From: NS-11 sp036505795
GTDB taxonomy: Bacteria > Nitrospirota > Nitrospiria > Nitrospirales > NS-4
Assembly: GCA_036505795.1 (NCBI GenBank)
Contig: DASXSU010000033.1
Coordinates: 1 to 64,000, forward strand
DNA: 64,000 bases
Direction of reading: 5' to 3'
Made by a program: the position numbers and the translations under genes. Every line of letters begins with the position of its first letter. Within the stretch, counting starts at the first letter, position 1. Under the pieces are notes generated by a model that saw nothing but the letters and a program-made list of their open reading frames with translations, made no database searches and had not been told where the DNA came from. Positions 16,135 through 24,447 of the stretch are shown here, in pieces.

Positions 16135-17337
16135 ATGCCTCTCGCCATTCGCAATGTCTTCCTGATTGACGGCAAAGATCATTGGCAGGACCGCACCACG
16201 GTGCTGCTGGATGGACCGCGGATTGCCTCGGTCGGACCAGACAGCCGCGCAAAGTTTCCTAAAGACACCCAGGTCATCGACGCAGCGGGGCAGGCGCTCC
16301 TCCCCGGTCTCATCGATTGTCATGTTCACTATTGCCTGGATGCCAGCGCCGACTCAATCGCCTCCTTTGAGCGCGATGACCCTGCTATCACGGCCGTAAA
16401 GGCGGTTACCCATGCCCGGCTCACGTTAGAGGCCGGAATTACCACTGTTAGGGATGTCGGCTCACGCGATCACATTTCGATCTCCCTCACACGGGCGATT
16501 CGGGAAGGTCTTGTTCCCGGGCCGCGCACGCTCAACGCCGGCCTCGCTATTTGCATCACCGGAGGCCATGCCTGGTTTATTGGAAGACAGGCGGACGGCC
16601 GCGACGAAGTGGTTAAGGCAGTACGCGAGCAGGTACAGGCAGGGGCGGACCTCATCAAATTCATCGCAACCGGGGGAGTGTTGACGCCCGGGACCACGCC
16701 AGGGGCCCCGCAATTGACCTTCGAGGAACTCCAAGCCGGCGTCAGAGAGGCCATACGCTCAGGCCGCCGGGTGGCCGCCCACGCTCACGGCGCTGAAGGT
16801 ATTAAGAATGCCATCCGAGCCGGAGTCCATTCCATCGAGCATGGAACGCTGTTGGATGATGAGGCCCTGGAACTGTTTCTGCTCCACAAGACGTTTCTGG
16901 TGCCGACCCTCTCGGCCATCCTCTCGGGCGCCGAACATGGCAAAGCCGGTGGGATGGCGGCTCATGCACTCCAAAAATGCCTCATGATGGCCGATGATCT
17001 CAAAGCGAACTTTCTGAAGGCGGCGCACGCCGGCGTGCGCATCGCTATGGGCACGGACGCCGGAACTCCATTCAACGTCCACGGACAAAACGCTCAAGAG
17101 CTCCGCCGGATGGTTCAATTCGGATTCGCGCCTATGCAAGCAATTCAGGCTGCGACCAGTTCTGCCGCCGCGCTATTGGGATTGGATCAGGAGATCGGAA
17201 CTATCGAGCAGGGAAAGGTTGCGGATCTCGTCCTCATCGATGGCAATCCGCTGGACGATATCGCCGTTTTGGAAGATCCGGATCGTATCCTGAAGGTTAT
17301 TCAGATGGGGAAGATCGTCAAAGGCGCTCTCGCCTAA
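16135..17337 (+). CDS. Metal-dependent amidohydrolase (imidazolonepropionase/prolidase-like)
   Basis: A 400-residue amidohydrolase-superfamily protein with a TIM-barrel metal site: HVH in LIDCHVHY, a lysine in LIKFIATGG as probable carbamylated bridge, HAHG, EHG in SIEHGTLL, and the catalytic aspartate in MGTDAGTPF. The C-terminal composite domain ends in the usual KVADLVLIDGNPLDDI. Relatives hydrolyse Xaa-Pro or Xaa-Lys/Arg dipeptides or cyclic amides, and no substrate can be assigned. There is no signal peptide. It follows bcp by 13 bp without its own ribosome site, so translational coupling is possible. Confidence 0.85.
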   Translation: MPLAIRNVFLIDGKDHWQDRTTVLLDGPRIASVGPDSRAKFPKDTQVIDAAGQALLPGLIDCHVHYCLDASADSIASFERDDPAITAVKAVTHARLTLEAGITTVRDVGSRDHISISLTRAIREGLVPGPRTLNAGLAICITGGHAWFIGRQADGRDEVVKAVREQVQAGADLIKFIATGGVLTPGTTPGAPQLTFEELQAGVREAIRSGRRVAAHAHGAEGIKNAIRAGVHSIEHGTLLDDEALELFLLHKTFLVPTLSAILSGAEHGKAGGMAAHALQKCLMMADDLKANFLKAAHAGVRIAMGTDAGTPFNVHGQNAQELRRMVQFGFAPMQAIQAATSSAAALLGLDQEIGTIEQGKVADLVLIDGNPLDDIAVLEDPDRILKVIQMGKIVKGALA

Positions 17338-17340
17338 GCG

Positions 17341-18054
17341 CTAGCAGTTGCCGGTGTTGTGGGAGACCAGCCGCATGTCGGCATAGGTCGGCAAATGATC
17401 CGAGGCAATCCTCGCACGCCTGCTGGTATGGACCCTCACATGGTCTAGCCGCAATGCCGGATCGTGGTAGATCCGGTCCAGCGAAAAAACCGGAAAGGGG
17501 CTGGGATGAGTCCGTAGCTTTTTGCGACGTCCGAAAGGATGGCCGAACTCCGCTCGTAGCAAGCGTGACGCGCCGCCGTTAAACCATTCGTTAAAATCTC
17601 CCAATAGCAATCGAGGTCCTCCCAGCTCGCGCGGATCCAGAATGTCCGACAACATTTGAGCCTGTCTGATCCGCTCACGGTAACCCAGGCCTAAGTGGAC
17701 ATTGAAGATATGCAGGGGACGGCCGCCGTAATCGACATCGGTACGCAGACAACCGCGGGGCACGAAAGGCAGGCAGGTCAGGTTATAGCTCTTGTGGGCG
17801 ATCAAAGGGAAACGGCTCAGACAGACATTTCCGTACAGACCTTTCGCCAGATGTCGCGTGGGGCCAAAAATCACGTTCATGCCCATCGCCTTTTCCAAAA
17901 TGGCCACCTGGGAGCCATATACTTCTTGCAAAGCTATGATGTCCGCATCCACTTCCTGCAGGACATCCACGATGCGGTCCAATCGGCTCGCCCCGTCGAG
18001 GCCACGCGCCTGATGGATGTTATAGGTCACGACTCTGATGGGTGATTCAATCAT
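17341..18054 (-). CDS. Endonuclease/exonuclease/phosphatase family protein
   Basis: A 237-residue protein with the full EEP-fold signature: TYNIH, the metal-binding glutamate in IALQEVYG, NVHLG, GDFNEWF, and the terminal SLDRIY and ASDHLP. Members cleave phosphodiester bonds in nucleic acids, phospholipids or inositol phosphates. Bacterial copies next to cardiolipin synthases are common, but no such neighbour is present here. There is no signal peptide. It converges with the amidohydrolase gene with 3 bp between stops. Confidence 0.85.
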   Translation of the reverse strand: MIESPIRVVTYNIHQARGLDGASRLDRIVDVLQEVDADIIALQEVYGSQVAILEKAMGMNVIFGPTRHLAKGLYGNVCLSRFPLIAHKSYNLTCLPFVPRGCLRTDVDYGGRPLHIFNVHLGLGYRERIRQAQMLSDILDPRELGGPRLLLGDFNEWFNGGASRLLRAEFGHPFGRRKKLRTHPSPFPVFSLDRIYHDPALRLDHVRVHTSRRARIASDHLPTYADMRLVSHNTGNC

Positions 18055-18330
18055 GATTCTTTCCTATCGGCTTAATTGCTCTTGATACTGAACAAAGGGG
18101 CAAATCGATGGCAGAGCTCCCATAACCGACGAAGAAATCAAGAAAATCCTGGATTGCCGCCTACTAAGCGCAATTTCGCCAATCTAACGTCTATAGTAGC
18201 CTCCAAAGTATATCACAAAATCGGCAGAGGTGCCTCCTATAACCCCCGCTGCCCGGAGAGTCTTTTTACCCGTCCGGCCCTAGGCACGTCCTCAGCGATA
18301 ACCCTCCCCCCTCGGCCCGTGTTACAGCCG

Positions 18331-18590
18331 CCCGCTATAACACCCGCTATAACACCCACATTTACACCCTGCCCTCTCCCCGTCCGTCGGGACGGCCGCT
18401 TTTCCCTTTGCACCTCCCACCCTCGGCCCGCCGAGACGGGCCTTTTTTCCCGTTGCACCCTCCCGCCCTCGGCCCGCCGAGACGGGCCTTTTTTCCCCTA
18501 GCCCAGGCGCTATCTCACCCTCCCACCCCACACGCCTGCCGGGACAGGCTCCGTTCCCGGGGGACGCGCCCTTCCCGTGGCCCGGCTCAT
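18331..18590. repeat. Hairpin array 2 (CCRRGA-loop palindromes, tandem units)
   Basis: The gene-free stretch 18055-18586 is mostly repeat. Its first part, to about 18240, is plain AT-richer sequence with the start region of the EEP gene. From 18331 there are two exact 12-bp copies of CCCGCTATAACA (18331-18354). Then hairpins follow: CCG/CGG around TCGGGA (18384-18395); GGCCCG/CGGGCC around CCGAGA (18425-18442), repeated identically 46 bp on (18471-18488), each followed by six T; and GCCTG/CAGGC around CCGGGA (18534-18549). The 46-bp unit includes 18449-18468, a four-tract G-quadruplex motif on the minus strand. Modules are shared with array 1. Confidence 0.85.
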
Positions 18591-21193
18591 TCGTATTGCA
18601 GGCTTTCACCCAGCGGAAGACGTGCGGCTCTGCGGGCTGCACCATAGCCGGCCAAGACGGTCGTACCGAGGGCTAAGACGCTGGACATAAGTATTTCAAC
18701 TAATGACGGATGAAAGGCAATCGACCACCCGAACGACTGTTTATTGACGACATGAATCAGCAGGATTGAAAGCAAAAAACCGGCGCCGACTCCCAGGATG
18801 ACTCCGGATATCCCCAACAAGGCGGACTCGGACAGGATAATGCGCCCGATTTGCCCGGATGTCGCGCCGATCGCCCGCATCACCGCCAGTTCGCCTTGTC
18901 GTTCGAGTATCCCTGAGACAAGCGCATTCACAATACCCAATAGCGCCACGAGCAACGCGATCAACTCCAGCGCATAGGTCACGGCAAATGTCTGATCGAA
19001 AATTCGCAGCACCTCCCGCTTCAGTTCTGCGTTGGTGAGAATCAGCACCGGCGGATCCCCGGCCAAGCGGGCAAGAACCGCATCACGAATTTTATCGCGG
19101 TCAACGCCGGCAGCCAGATACAGCGGCACGACCGTAAGATCTGGATCTCGCCAAAATCTCTCATAGAGAGCTCGATCCATGACAACCTTGCCCCCATCCG
19201 TGGCATAGTCATAAAAAACTCCACCAATACGCAATTCCACCGGTGCCCCCGGGCTGGGCAGCGTGATCAGATCGCCTTTATGAAGTTCGAATTGGTTTGC
19301 GAACGTTTCGGAGATAAGCACTTCGTCATTTTCTACAGCACGGGCCAAAATAGCGGACGAATCGCCTTCCAGAAACAAATACCGGCTGTGACGGGCATGA
19401 AGGAGCAGATCCCGCGCCACCATCGCCACCGGTCGATCCCGAAATTCAGTCCGCACATCACGATAGGCATCCACTGCCTCAATACCGGGAATTCCCAGAA
19501 GTCGTTGACGGACAGATTCCGGAAGACGACTCGGAGGACCGGAGCCGAGCCAGGTCGGGGCCGCCACAATCATGTCCGCCTTGACCGTCTGATCCAGCCA
19601 TACATCGACGGTCTGCCGAAAACTAACGATCAAGATCGACATTCCGATCATTAAGGCGAGGCCCACCATTAACGCGGAGACTGCCACAGCGTTCCGGATC
19701 GGCGCCCGCCCCAGCTCTGCCGCGGCGATGCGTAAGATCACTCCCGACCGCCTGGGAAGTACTGCTTGTAAGAATGGGCCAATCACACGAATGACGATGG
19801 AACTCAGCATCGCAAACGCCATGATCAGCAGGAAGGCAGACAGGTAGCCGAAGAGCGGAAGCCCCCCCACAGGCTTTGCTAATGCCGCCACTGCTGCCAG
19901 GGTGAGGAGCGCAATCGCCTTGAGCACAATCGACGCCACCGGCTTAGGGCAGTCCATTTCATATCCTTTGGGGACCAGCGCCCGCACCGGTTCAACACCA
20001 CGGGCTTCGCGGATCGGGCCTAATGATCCGAAGACAGCCACTCCGATGCCGATCAGGAAACTTTGGATGACAACTGCCGGAGGCAAGATCGCTGGGTTTG
20101 GCAAAACGGCCATGTCATACAAATTGCCGGAGGTCGTTGCCATCATCCGGACCGCGATGCGCGCCAGAAATATTCCGCCGCCAATGCCCAGCACCCACCC
20201 GGCCATCCCCAACAGCAAGGCCTCGAGAAGAAACAGCCGGCTGATTCCTTCGGGCAGCATCCCCAGAGCGCGCAAAATCCCGATCTCCCGGCGTCGGCGA
20301 AGTACCGCGAAGGACATCGTGTTGTACACAAGGAAGAGTCCCACCAGCAATGCCACCGCGCTCAAGGAAGCGACATTGAGCCGGAAGGCGCGGGTCATCC
20401 TCTCCATCTGAGCACTGCGCTGTTCCGGCCGTTTTACGAGGAGGCCTGAGGGAAGGCGCTTCCGGAGACTTGTGGCGACCTCGTCTACTGATCGCGTGCG
20501 GTCTGAAACAACATCGATGCGGTCGAGCTGTCCTAATCGCTCAAAAGTTAGCTGCGCGGAGGCAATGTCCATCACTGCAAGTTCTTCAAGGGCTGCGCCT
20601 CGCGGTCCGCGCCCTTCCATCAACCCTCGGATCACCAACCGCCGGACAAGCGGTCCCACCCTCAGATCGATCGATTCCCCTGTGGTGAGCCCATATCGCC
20701 GAGCGAAAGCCCGGCCTATGACAATTGCGTCGGGTTCAAGATAGCGTTCCCAGTTGGCGTCGCTGTCGACGCCGATTTCTTCCGTCCGAGGACGAGAGGC
20801 ATTGGTGGACGCAATAGCGTAATCGCGTACCCCGGACTCCGCCAGGAGGTCGACACCCAAGATCGGCAATAGGACCGGCTCGGCCGAGCCACGCCGCCAG
20901 ATTGCGGTGAACTCGAGAACCGGGGCTGCAATGGTCACTCCATCGGCTTGACGGACGGCCCGAATGATCTGCTCGTCGAAGCCCCCTGTAAGAACTGCGG
21001 CGCTCGTGACTTGGAGTGTGGTGCGACCCGCGACACCTAACACCCCTTCTTCAAAGGTGCGGAGCACCTCAACGTTAGCTGTCGCCACCGCTACATAAAC
21101 CGCAACGCCTAGACCGATCCCCAGCACTGTGAGGACCGTCCGTAACGGTTCGGCCAGAAGATGTCGCCAGACGAGTAGGCGGAAAAGGGTCAC
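18587..21193 (-). CDS. ABC transporter permease with two FtsX domains
   Basis: An 868-residue membrane protein built like MacB/LolC-type permeases in duplicate. It has an N-terminal membrane segment (TVLTVLGIGLGVAVYVAVA), a periplasmic MacB-like domain and three membrane segments of the first FtsX module (about 270-400). A middle pair of segments and a second periplasmic domain come next, and a C-terminal FtsX module with GELAVMRAIGATSGQI follows. The shorter RREIGILRALGM in module one is the equivalent ATPase-coupling helix. Such permeases move lipids or lipoproteins, or drive envelope proteins mechanically, with a LolD-type ATPase. The ATPase gene is in the same operon (22520-23191). Its start overlaps the pyrD stop by 4 bp. 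Confidence 0.88.
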   Translation of the reverse strand: MTLFRLLVWRHLLAEPLRTVLTVLGIGLGVAVYVAVATANVEVLRTFEEGVLGVAGRTTLQVTSAAVLTGGFDEQIIRAVRQADGVTIAAPVLEFTAIWRRGSAEPVLLPILGVDLLAESGVRDYAIASTNASRPRTEEIGVDSDANWERYLEPDAIVIGRAFARRYGLTTGESIDLRVGPLVRRLVIRGLMEGRGPRGAALEELAVMDIASAQLTFERLGQLDRIDVVSDRTRSVDEVATSLRKRLPSGLLVKRPEQRSAQMERMTRAFRLNVASLSAVALLVGLFLVYNTMSFAVLRRRREIGILRALGMLPEGISRLFLLEALLLGMAGWVLGIGGGIFLARIAVRMMATTSGNLYDMAVLPNPAILPPAVVIQSFLIGIGVAVFGSLGPIREARGVEPVRALVPKGYEMDCPKPVASIVLKAIALLTLAAVAALAKPVGGLPLFGYLSAFLLIMAFAMLSSIVIRVIGPFLQAVLPRRSGVILRIAAAELGRAPIRNAVAVSALMVGLALMIGMSILIVSFRQTVDVWLDQTVKADMIVAAPTWLGSGPPSRLPESVRQRLLGIPGIEAVDAYRDVRTEFRDRPVAMVARDLLLHARHSRYLFLEGDSSAILARAVENDEVLISETFANQFELHKGDLITLPSPGAPVELRIGGVFYDYATDGGKVVMDRALYERFWRDPDLTVVPLYLAAGVDRDKIRDAVLARLAGDPPVLILTNAELKREVLRIFDQTFAVTYALELIALLVALLGIVNALVSGILERQGELAVMRAIGATSGQIGRIILSESALLGISGVILGVGAGFLLSILLIHVVNKQSFGWSIAFHPSLVEILMSSVLALGTTVLAGYGAARRAARLPLGESLQYE

Positions 21194-22140
21194 AATTCCT
21201 GAAGGCTGCCGACCAGGGACTCAACCCCGCGATAGCCTTTTTGGGCGAGGATAATCTCCAACTCATGTCCAATGCGATCGAAGACCTTGAGCCCCTCCTC
21301 CACAAGAGCCGTCCCGATCTGGACCGCTGAGGCACCGGCGAGAAGATGTTCGAACGCGTCCGTTCCAGAGACAATTCCGCCCACACCAATGATGGGAATA
21401 CGTCCCTGCAACGCTTTTGCAAAAGCCCTGACATTGGCCAACGCCACCGGTTTGATGATGGCGCCCCCCAGTCCTCCGAATCCACCCTTGGGTTTGATGA
21501 CGACGGATTCCCGTTCCGGATCGATCAAGAGAGTGTTACCGACCGAATTGATCAACGACAAAAAATCGACGGGCGTGCGCGTCAGCATCTCCGCCATCGC
21601 CGCATGATGAGCCGGATCAAAATAGGGCGGCAGCTTGACCCCGATGGGCTGGTCTGCCAGCGCGCGCACCCGGCGTATCACACGCTCCGATGCGTCGACA
21701 TCATACCCAATCTGCGGCTTTCCAGGAATATTCGGACATGACAGGTTCACTTCAATCAGGTCCGGCGCGGCTTTACTGATGATCCGCACAATCTCCGGGA
21801 AATCATCCTCACAGAGGCCCGCGACACTGGCGATCACCGGTTTCCCGAATGCCTTGAGGGACGGAATGAGCTCCGCGTACGCATGGTAACCGAGATTCGG
21901 AAGCCCCATCGAGTTGATCGAGCCTCCTGAGAATGCAAAATACCGGGGCTCCGGATTGCCGCTCCGTGGTTCTCGCGTCATCGACTTGGTAACGATCGCG
22001 CCGGCCTGAGAGCGGCCAAGCGCTTCCAACTCATCCTGAGTGACGCACAGGGCTCCGGATGCATTCATCAAACAAAAAGGAAAGCGAACGCCCGCGATTC
22101 TTGCGGAGAGGTCGGGGCGGGGTGAAAGGGAAGGCGTCAT
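21190..22140 (-). CDS. pyrD: Dihydroorotate dehydrogenase, class 1
   Basis: The protein is about 316 residues. FMN and substrate motifs of class 1 enzymes are visible: MNASG at the N-terminus, INSMGLPNLG, the catalytic cysteine in EVNLSCPNIPGKPQIGYD, KLPPYFD, SLINSVGN and the phosphate-binding VGGIVSGTDAFEHLLAGASAVQIGTAL. The class 1 cysteine means a soluble enzyme, not the quinone-linked class 2. The oxidation of dihydroorotate is the fourth step of UMP synthesis. Start ATG 22140 overlaps the previous stop as ATGA. It lies inside an ABC transporter operon, an unexpected position. No pyrK-like partner is adjacent, which favours class 1A. Confidence 0.9.
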   Translation of the reverse strand: MTPSLSPRPDLSARIAGVRFPFCLMNASGALCVTQDELEALGRSQAGAIVTKSMTREPRSGNPEPRYFAFSGGSINSMGLPNLGYHAYAELIPSLKAFGKPVIASVAGLCEDDFPEIVRIISKAAPDLIEVNLSCPNIPGKPQIGYDVDASERVIRRVRALADQPIGVKLPPYFDPAHHAAMAEMLTRTPVDFLSLINSVGNTLLIDPERESVVIKPKGGFGGLGGAIIKPVALANVRAFAKALQGRIPIIGVGGIVSGTDAFEHLLAGASAVQIGTALVEEGLKVFDRIGHELEIILAQKGYRGVESLVGSLQEL

Positions 22141-22523
22141 TGCGGCATGGTGAAGCGGCAACTAATGGTGAGCAAAGCGGTGCCGCGGCCGCTCACGCAC
22201 TGATCATGCATCTTAGCGAACTCCAGCTTGCCGTCGAGATCGACGGTAAACTCAAACGAAATGGTCGTCGTAGTAAACATGTACCGCCCCGGCCTGAGCT
22301 CGAGAGTCTTCACCTGATTCGTCTTAAAGGCCGTCAGTGACTGCAACGGCTCGGTCACACCCGGAACACTCCAGACTTTCGGTGGCTTCAACGCGCTCGC
22401 GTCGATGGTAATCGAATGCTCCTGCGCCAATGGATGTTTGGTGACGGGACTGTCCGTATCTGCTGCAACGCCCGAATGCATTCCCAGCAATACCAGCAGG
22501 CCAAAGACCATTACTCTTCTCAT
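22137..22523 (-). CDS. Small secreted hypothetical protein in an ABC transporter operon
   Basis: A 128-residue protein with a signal peptide (VMVFGLLVLLGMHSGVAA) and a beta-rich mature part of about 105 residues. It contains LRPGRYMFTTTTISFEFTVDLDGKLEF, which suggests a small beta-sandwich, and two cysteines (DQC, ISC) that could form a disulfide in the periplasm. I do not recognise a family. ATGA overlaps join it to the ATPase gene upstream and pyrD downstream, so it is made with them. A role as a periplasmic partner of the ABC permease is a guess from position alone. Confidence 0.75.
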   Translation of the reverse strand: MRRVMVFGLLVLLGMHSGVAADTDSPVTKHPLAQEHSITIDASALKPPKVWSVPGVTEPLQSLTAFKTNQVKTLELRPGRYMFTTTTISFEFTVDLDGKLEFAKMHDQCVSGRGTALLTISCRFTMPQ

Positions 22524-23191
22524 GCTTGAAGTTCCCCTTCCACGCTTCCGTCGCGCATAACCAGAATGCGATCGGCTTCCGCTGCAGCTTCCCGGCTATG
22601 GGTCGCCAGGATCACTGTTTGTCCGTTGTCTTGAGCCAGGCATTTTATGAGCCGCACAATGTCATGACCGATCTTCGAATCCAAATTGCCGGTGGGTTCA
22701 TCCGCGAGCAACAGCGCCGGGTGGTGGACCAGGGCCCGGGCCAGCGCTACCCTTTGTTGCTCTCCTCCGGAAAGCTCCGCGGGGCGATGGCCGGCTCGAT
22801 GGGCCAACCCGACCGACCGCAATGACGCCTCCGCCAGTTCTTGCGACTGGGGGTCGCCGCTCAAAAGCAGAGGAAGCTCGACATTTTCCTGCGCCGTCAG
22901 GCCGGGGAGCAGATTGAAGAACTGAAAGACAATGCCCAATCGTTCGCGACGCAGCAGGGTCCAATCCGATTCGCTGAACCCGTGCGTGGAGCGGCCATCG
23001 ATCACGATCTCCCCTTCGGTAGGCCGGTCCAGACCGCTGATCAAATTTAATAACGTACTTTTTCCACTTCCGCTCGGCCCCATCACAGCCAAAAATTCTC
23101 CTGGTGGTACCTCGAGGGATACCCCTCGCAGAGCTGCAATCGATGTCGCGCCACGTTGATACACCTTTGAGACTTTGTCCAAACGAACCAC
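22520..23191 (-). CDS. ABC transporter ATP-binding protein, LolD/MacB type
   Basis: A 223-residue ATPase with Walker A GPSGSGKST, Q-loop in FQFFNLLPGLT, signature LSGGEQQR, Walker B LLLADEPTG and switch histidine in ILATHSRE. These place it in the MacB/LolD/FtsE group that works with FtsX-type permeases, here the 868-residue permease encoded two genes downstream. GTG 23191 (VVRLDKVSKVY) is preferred over the longer GTG 23218 because AGGAG lies 4 nt before it. It is the first gene of a four-gene operon joined by ATGA overlaps. Confidence 0.88.
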   Translation of the reverse strand: MVRLDKVSKVYQRGATSIAALRGVSLEVPPGEFLAVMGPSGSGKSTLLNLISGLDRPTEGEIVIDGRSTHGFSESDWTLLRRERLGIVFQFFNLLPGLTAQENVELPLLLSGDPQSQELAEASLRSVGLAHRAGHRPAELSGGEQQRVALARALVHHPALLLADEPTGNLDSKIGHDIVRLIKCLAQDNGQTVILATHSREAAAEADRILVMRDGSVEGELQA

Positions 23192-23217
23192 AGTTCTCCT
23201 CGCGTTCTCCCCAATCA

Positions 23218-23247
23218 CCTATAACACACCGAAAACATCTCGGACAA
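23218..23247 (-). promoter_or_regulatory. Promoter of the ABC transporter-pyrD operon
   Basis: On the minus strand, TTGTCC (23242-23247), an 18-nt spacer and TATAGG (23218-23223). Transcription would begin near 23211, giving a leader of about 20 nt that includes the AGGAG site of GTG 23191. This also argues against the longer start at 23218. Confidence 0.5.
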
Positions 23248-23388
23248 TTCGACCTGCGCGGGCAGGCCATTGTAACCCACCGCGCGGTCGCAAAGGGGAC
23301 GCTACTTTTCCCGTTAAGTTATAGCCGTCTCTGCAAAACCTTGCCAGGGAGAAAGGTTGCCTGTCCCCCTCTCCGGTGTCTAAAGACC

Positions 23389-24114
23389 ATGCCCGACCTG
23401 TGGGATAAGATCTTACAACTGATCTATCCTATGGATTGCGCAGAATGTCTTGGTCCGGCCCCGGACCGTCGCTTACCCTCTTTTTGCCGCCCCTGCTGGC
23501 AATCGATCCGTCCTTTTGAGGGTCCTATTTGTCCTATTTGCGGTCGCCCCTTTGGGTCTCCCATCGCCTTGGTTCACAGCCCCAGCCATCGTTGTGGCTC
23601 CTGCCGGCAGGCGCCGCCGGCTTTTGATTGCGCTCGTTCGCCCTATGCCTATGAAGGGGTGTTGGCGCATGCCATTCACCTGTTCAAATATCGCAAGTGC
23701 GTCGCGCTGGCCGGTCCGCTCGCCGACCTAATGCTGGTCTGGAAGGATAAGATTCCACCTGTTGATCTCGTGCTGGCCGTGCCGCTGCATTCAAAGCGGC
23801 TACGCGCGCGCGAATTCAATCAATCCTTGCTCCTGGCCGATCACATCGCTGCGAGCCTCAGCCTGCCGTTGTCGTTGCAGCATCTGCGGCGAATTCGTGC
23901 GACTCTGCCTCAAACGGAACTGCATCGGGCAGAACGTGCCGGCAACGTGAGGCGAGCGTTTGCCGCACAACCGTGTGCAGAGTTGCAGGGCCGGACGGTC
24001 CTGATCATTGATGACGTGTTCACGACCGGCGCTACCGTCAACGAATGCGCGAAAGCCCTTCGCCGGGCTGGTGTCAAAGGCGTGATCGTATGGACGCTGG
24101 CACGCCGCGTGTGA
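23389..24114 (+). CDS. comF: ComF family phosphoribosyltransferase-like protein
   Basis: The protein has 241 residues. An N-terminal cysteine-rich region (CAEC, CRPC, CPIC, CGSC) forms the zinc-binding part typical of ComF/GntX. The C-terminal phosphoribosyltransferase domain has the PRPP loop TVLIIDDVFTTGATVNEC. ComF proteins support DNA uptake in naturally competent bacteria, probably on the cytoplasmic side with ComFA or primosome factors. The open frame extends to 23104, but the upstream part lies over the ABC operon promoter and has no family similarity, so ATG 23389 is chosen. Confidence 0.85.
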   Translation: MPDLWDKILQLIYPMDCAECLGPAPDRRLPSFCRPCWQSIRPFEGPICPICGRPFGSPIALVHSPSHRCGSCRQAPPAFDCARSPYAYEGVLAHAIHLFKYRKCVALAGPLADLMLVWKDKIPPVDLVLAVPLHSKRLRAREFNQSLLLADHIAASLSLPLSLQHLRRIRATLPQTELHRAERAGNVRRAFAAQPCAELQGRTVLIIDDVFTTGATVNECAKALRRAGVKGVIVWTLARRV

Positions 24115-24120
24115 AGCCTC

Positions 24121-24170
24121 GTGGTGAATAGCGGACACCACTGGCAACCAGTGGCAGCCAGCGGACTGCA
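24121..24170 (+). promoter_or_regulatory. 10-bp periodic GNGGN array upstream of the HTH-mraZ promoter
   Basis: Five pentamers recur with exact 10-bp spacing: GTGGT (24121), GCGGA (24131), CTGGC (24141), GTGGC (24151) and GCGGA (24161). The last ends 10 bp before the -35 at 24176. Known MraZ operators are TGGGN-type direct repeats separated by 5 nt, so the spacing fits while the sequence is degenerate. Part of the array also forms the palindrome CCACTGG-CAA-CCAGTGG (24138-24154). A self-regulatory MraZ site is an inference. Confidence 0.5.
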
Positions 24171-24175
24171 AAGTG

Positions 24176-24204
24176 TTGACAAAGCCCCGGTTTTTATCTA
24201 CTCT
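24176..24204 (+). promoter_or_regulatory. Promoter of the HTH gene and mraZ
   Basis: A consensus TTGACA (24176-24181), a 17-nt spacer and TACTCT (24199-24204). Transcription would begin near 24211, 17 nt before ATG 24228. It follows directly on the periodic GNGGN array, so the two together look like a regulated promoter. Confidence 0.65.
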
Positions 24205-24227
24205 TATTGTTTAAAGCGGGATCTGTG

Positions 24228-24425
24228 ATGCCTAAGGGAGTGAGCGATGAGGTTCTCACAACCGCCGAGACCTGCCGCTACCTAAAAGTGGCTCCTCGGA
24301 CTCTCTATCGCTACATCAAAGATAGGCGTGTGCCGGCCTTTAAGCTCGGGAAGGACTGGCGGTTTGTAAAATCTGAGCTGGATCTCTTGCTCCGGAAGAA
24401 GAGCCGGGCACATAGCCGGCCTTAA
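24228..24425 (+). CDS. Small helix-turn-helix DNA-binding protein (excisionase/BldC-like)
   Basis: A 65-residue protein that is almost entirely one winged MerR-like helix-turn-helix of the excisionase family: VLTTAETCRYLKVAPRTLYRYIK, then the wing DRRVPAFKLGKDWRFVKSELDLLL. BldC in Streptomyces is a well-known relative that binds direct repeats cooperatively. ATG 24228 is chosen over an upstream TTG. It lies 22 bp ahead of mraZ on the same strand and shares its promoter, so the pair may jointly regulate cell division genes. No phage genes surround it, so an excisionase role is unlikely. Confidence 0.8.
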   Translation: MPKGVSDEVLTTAETCRYLKVAPRTLYRYIKDRRVPAFKLGKDWRFVKSELDLLLRKKSRAHSRP

Positions 24426-24447
24426 CCAAACGCGTGAGAACCCCGTG

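Noticed and set aside
18425..18494. Hairpins with T6 runs as ordinary intrinsic terminators
   Set aside because: Locally they look like terminators on the plus strand, but both neighbouring genes are on the minus strand and the same units occur upstream of sthA and inside the dcw operon in the same orientation.
18076..18501. 141-residue plus-strand open frame, and overlapping minus-strand frames, in the gap between two minus-strand genes
   Set aside because: The frame runs through hairpin array 2; the predicted product is Pro/Arg-rich low-complexity sequence from the repeats and has no ribosome site or family similarity.
23104..23388. N-terminal extension of the comF open frame
   Set aside because: It covers the promoter and start of the divergent ABC operon, has no family similarity, and ATG 23389 gives the normal ComF N-terminus.
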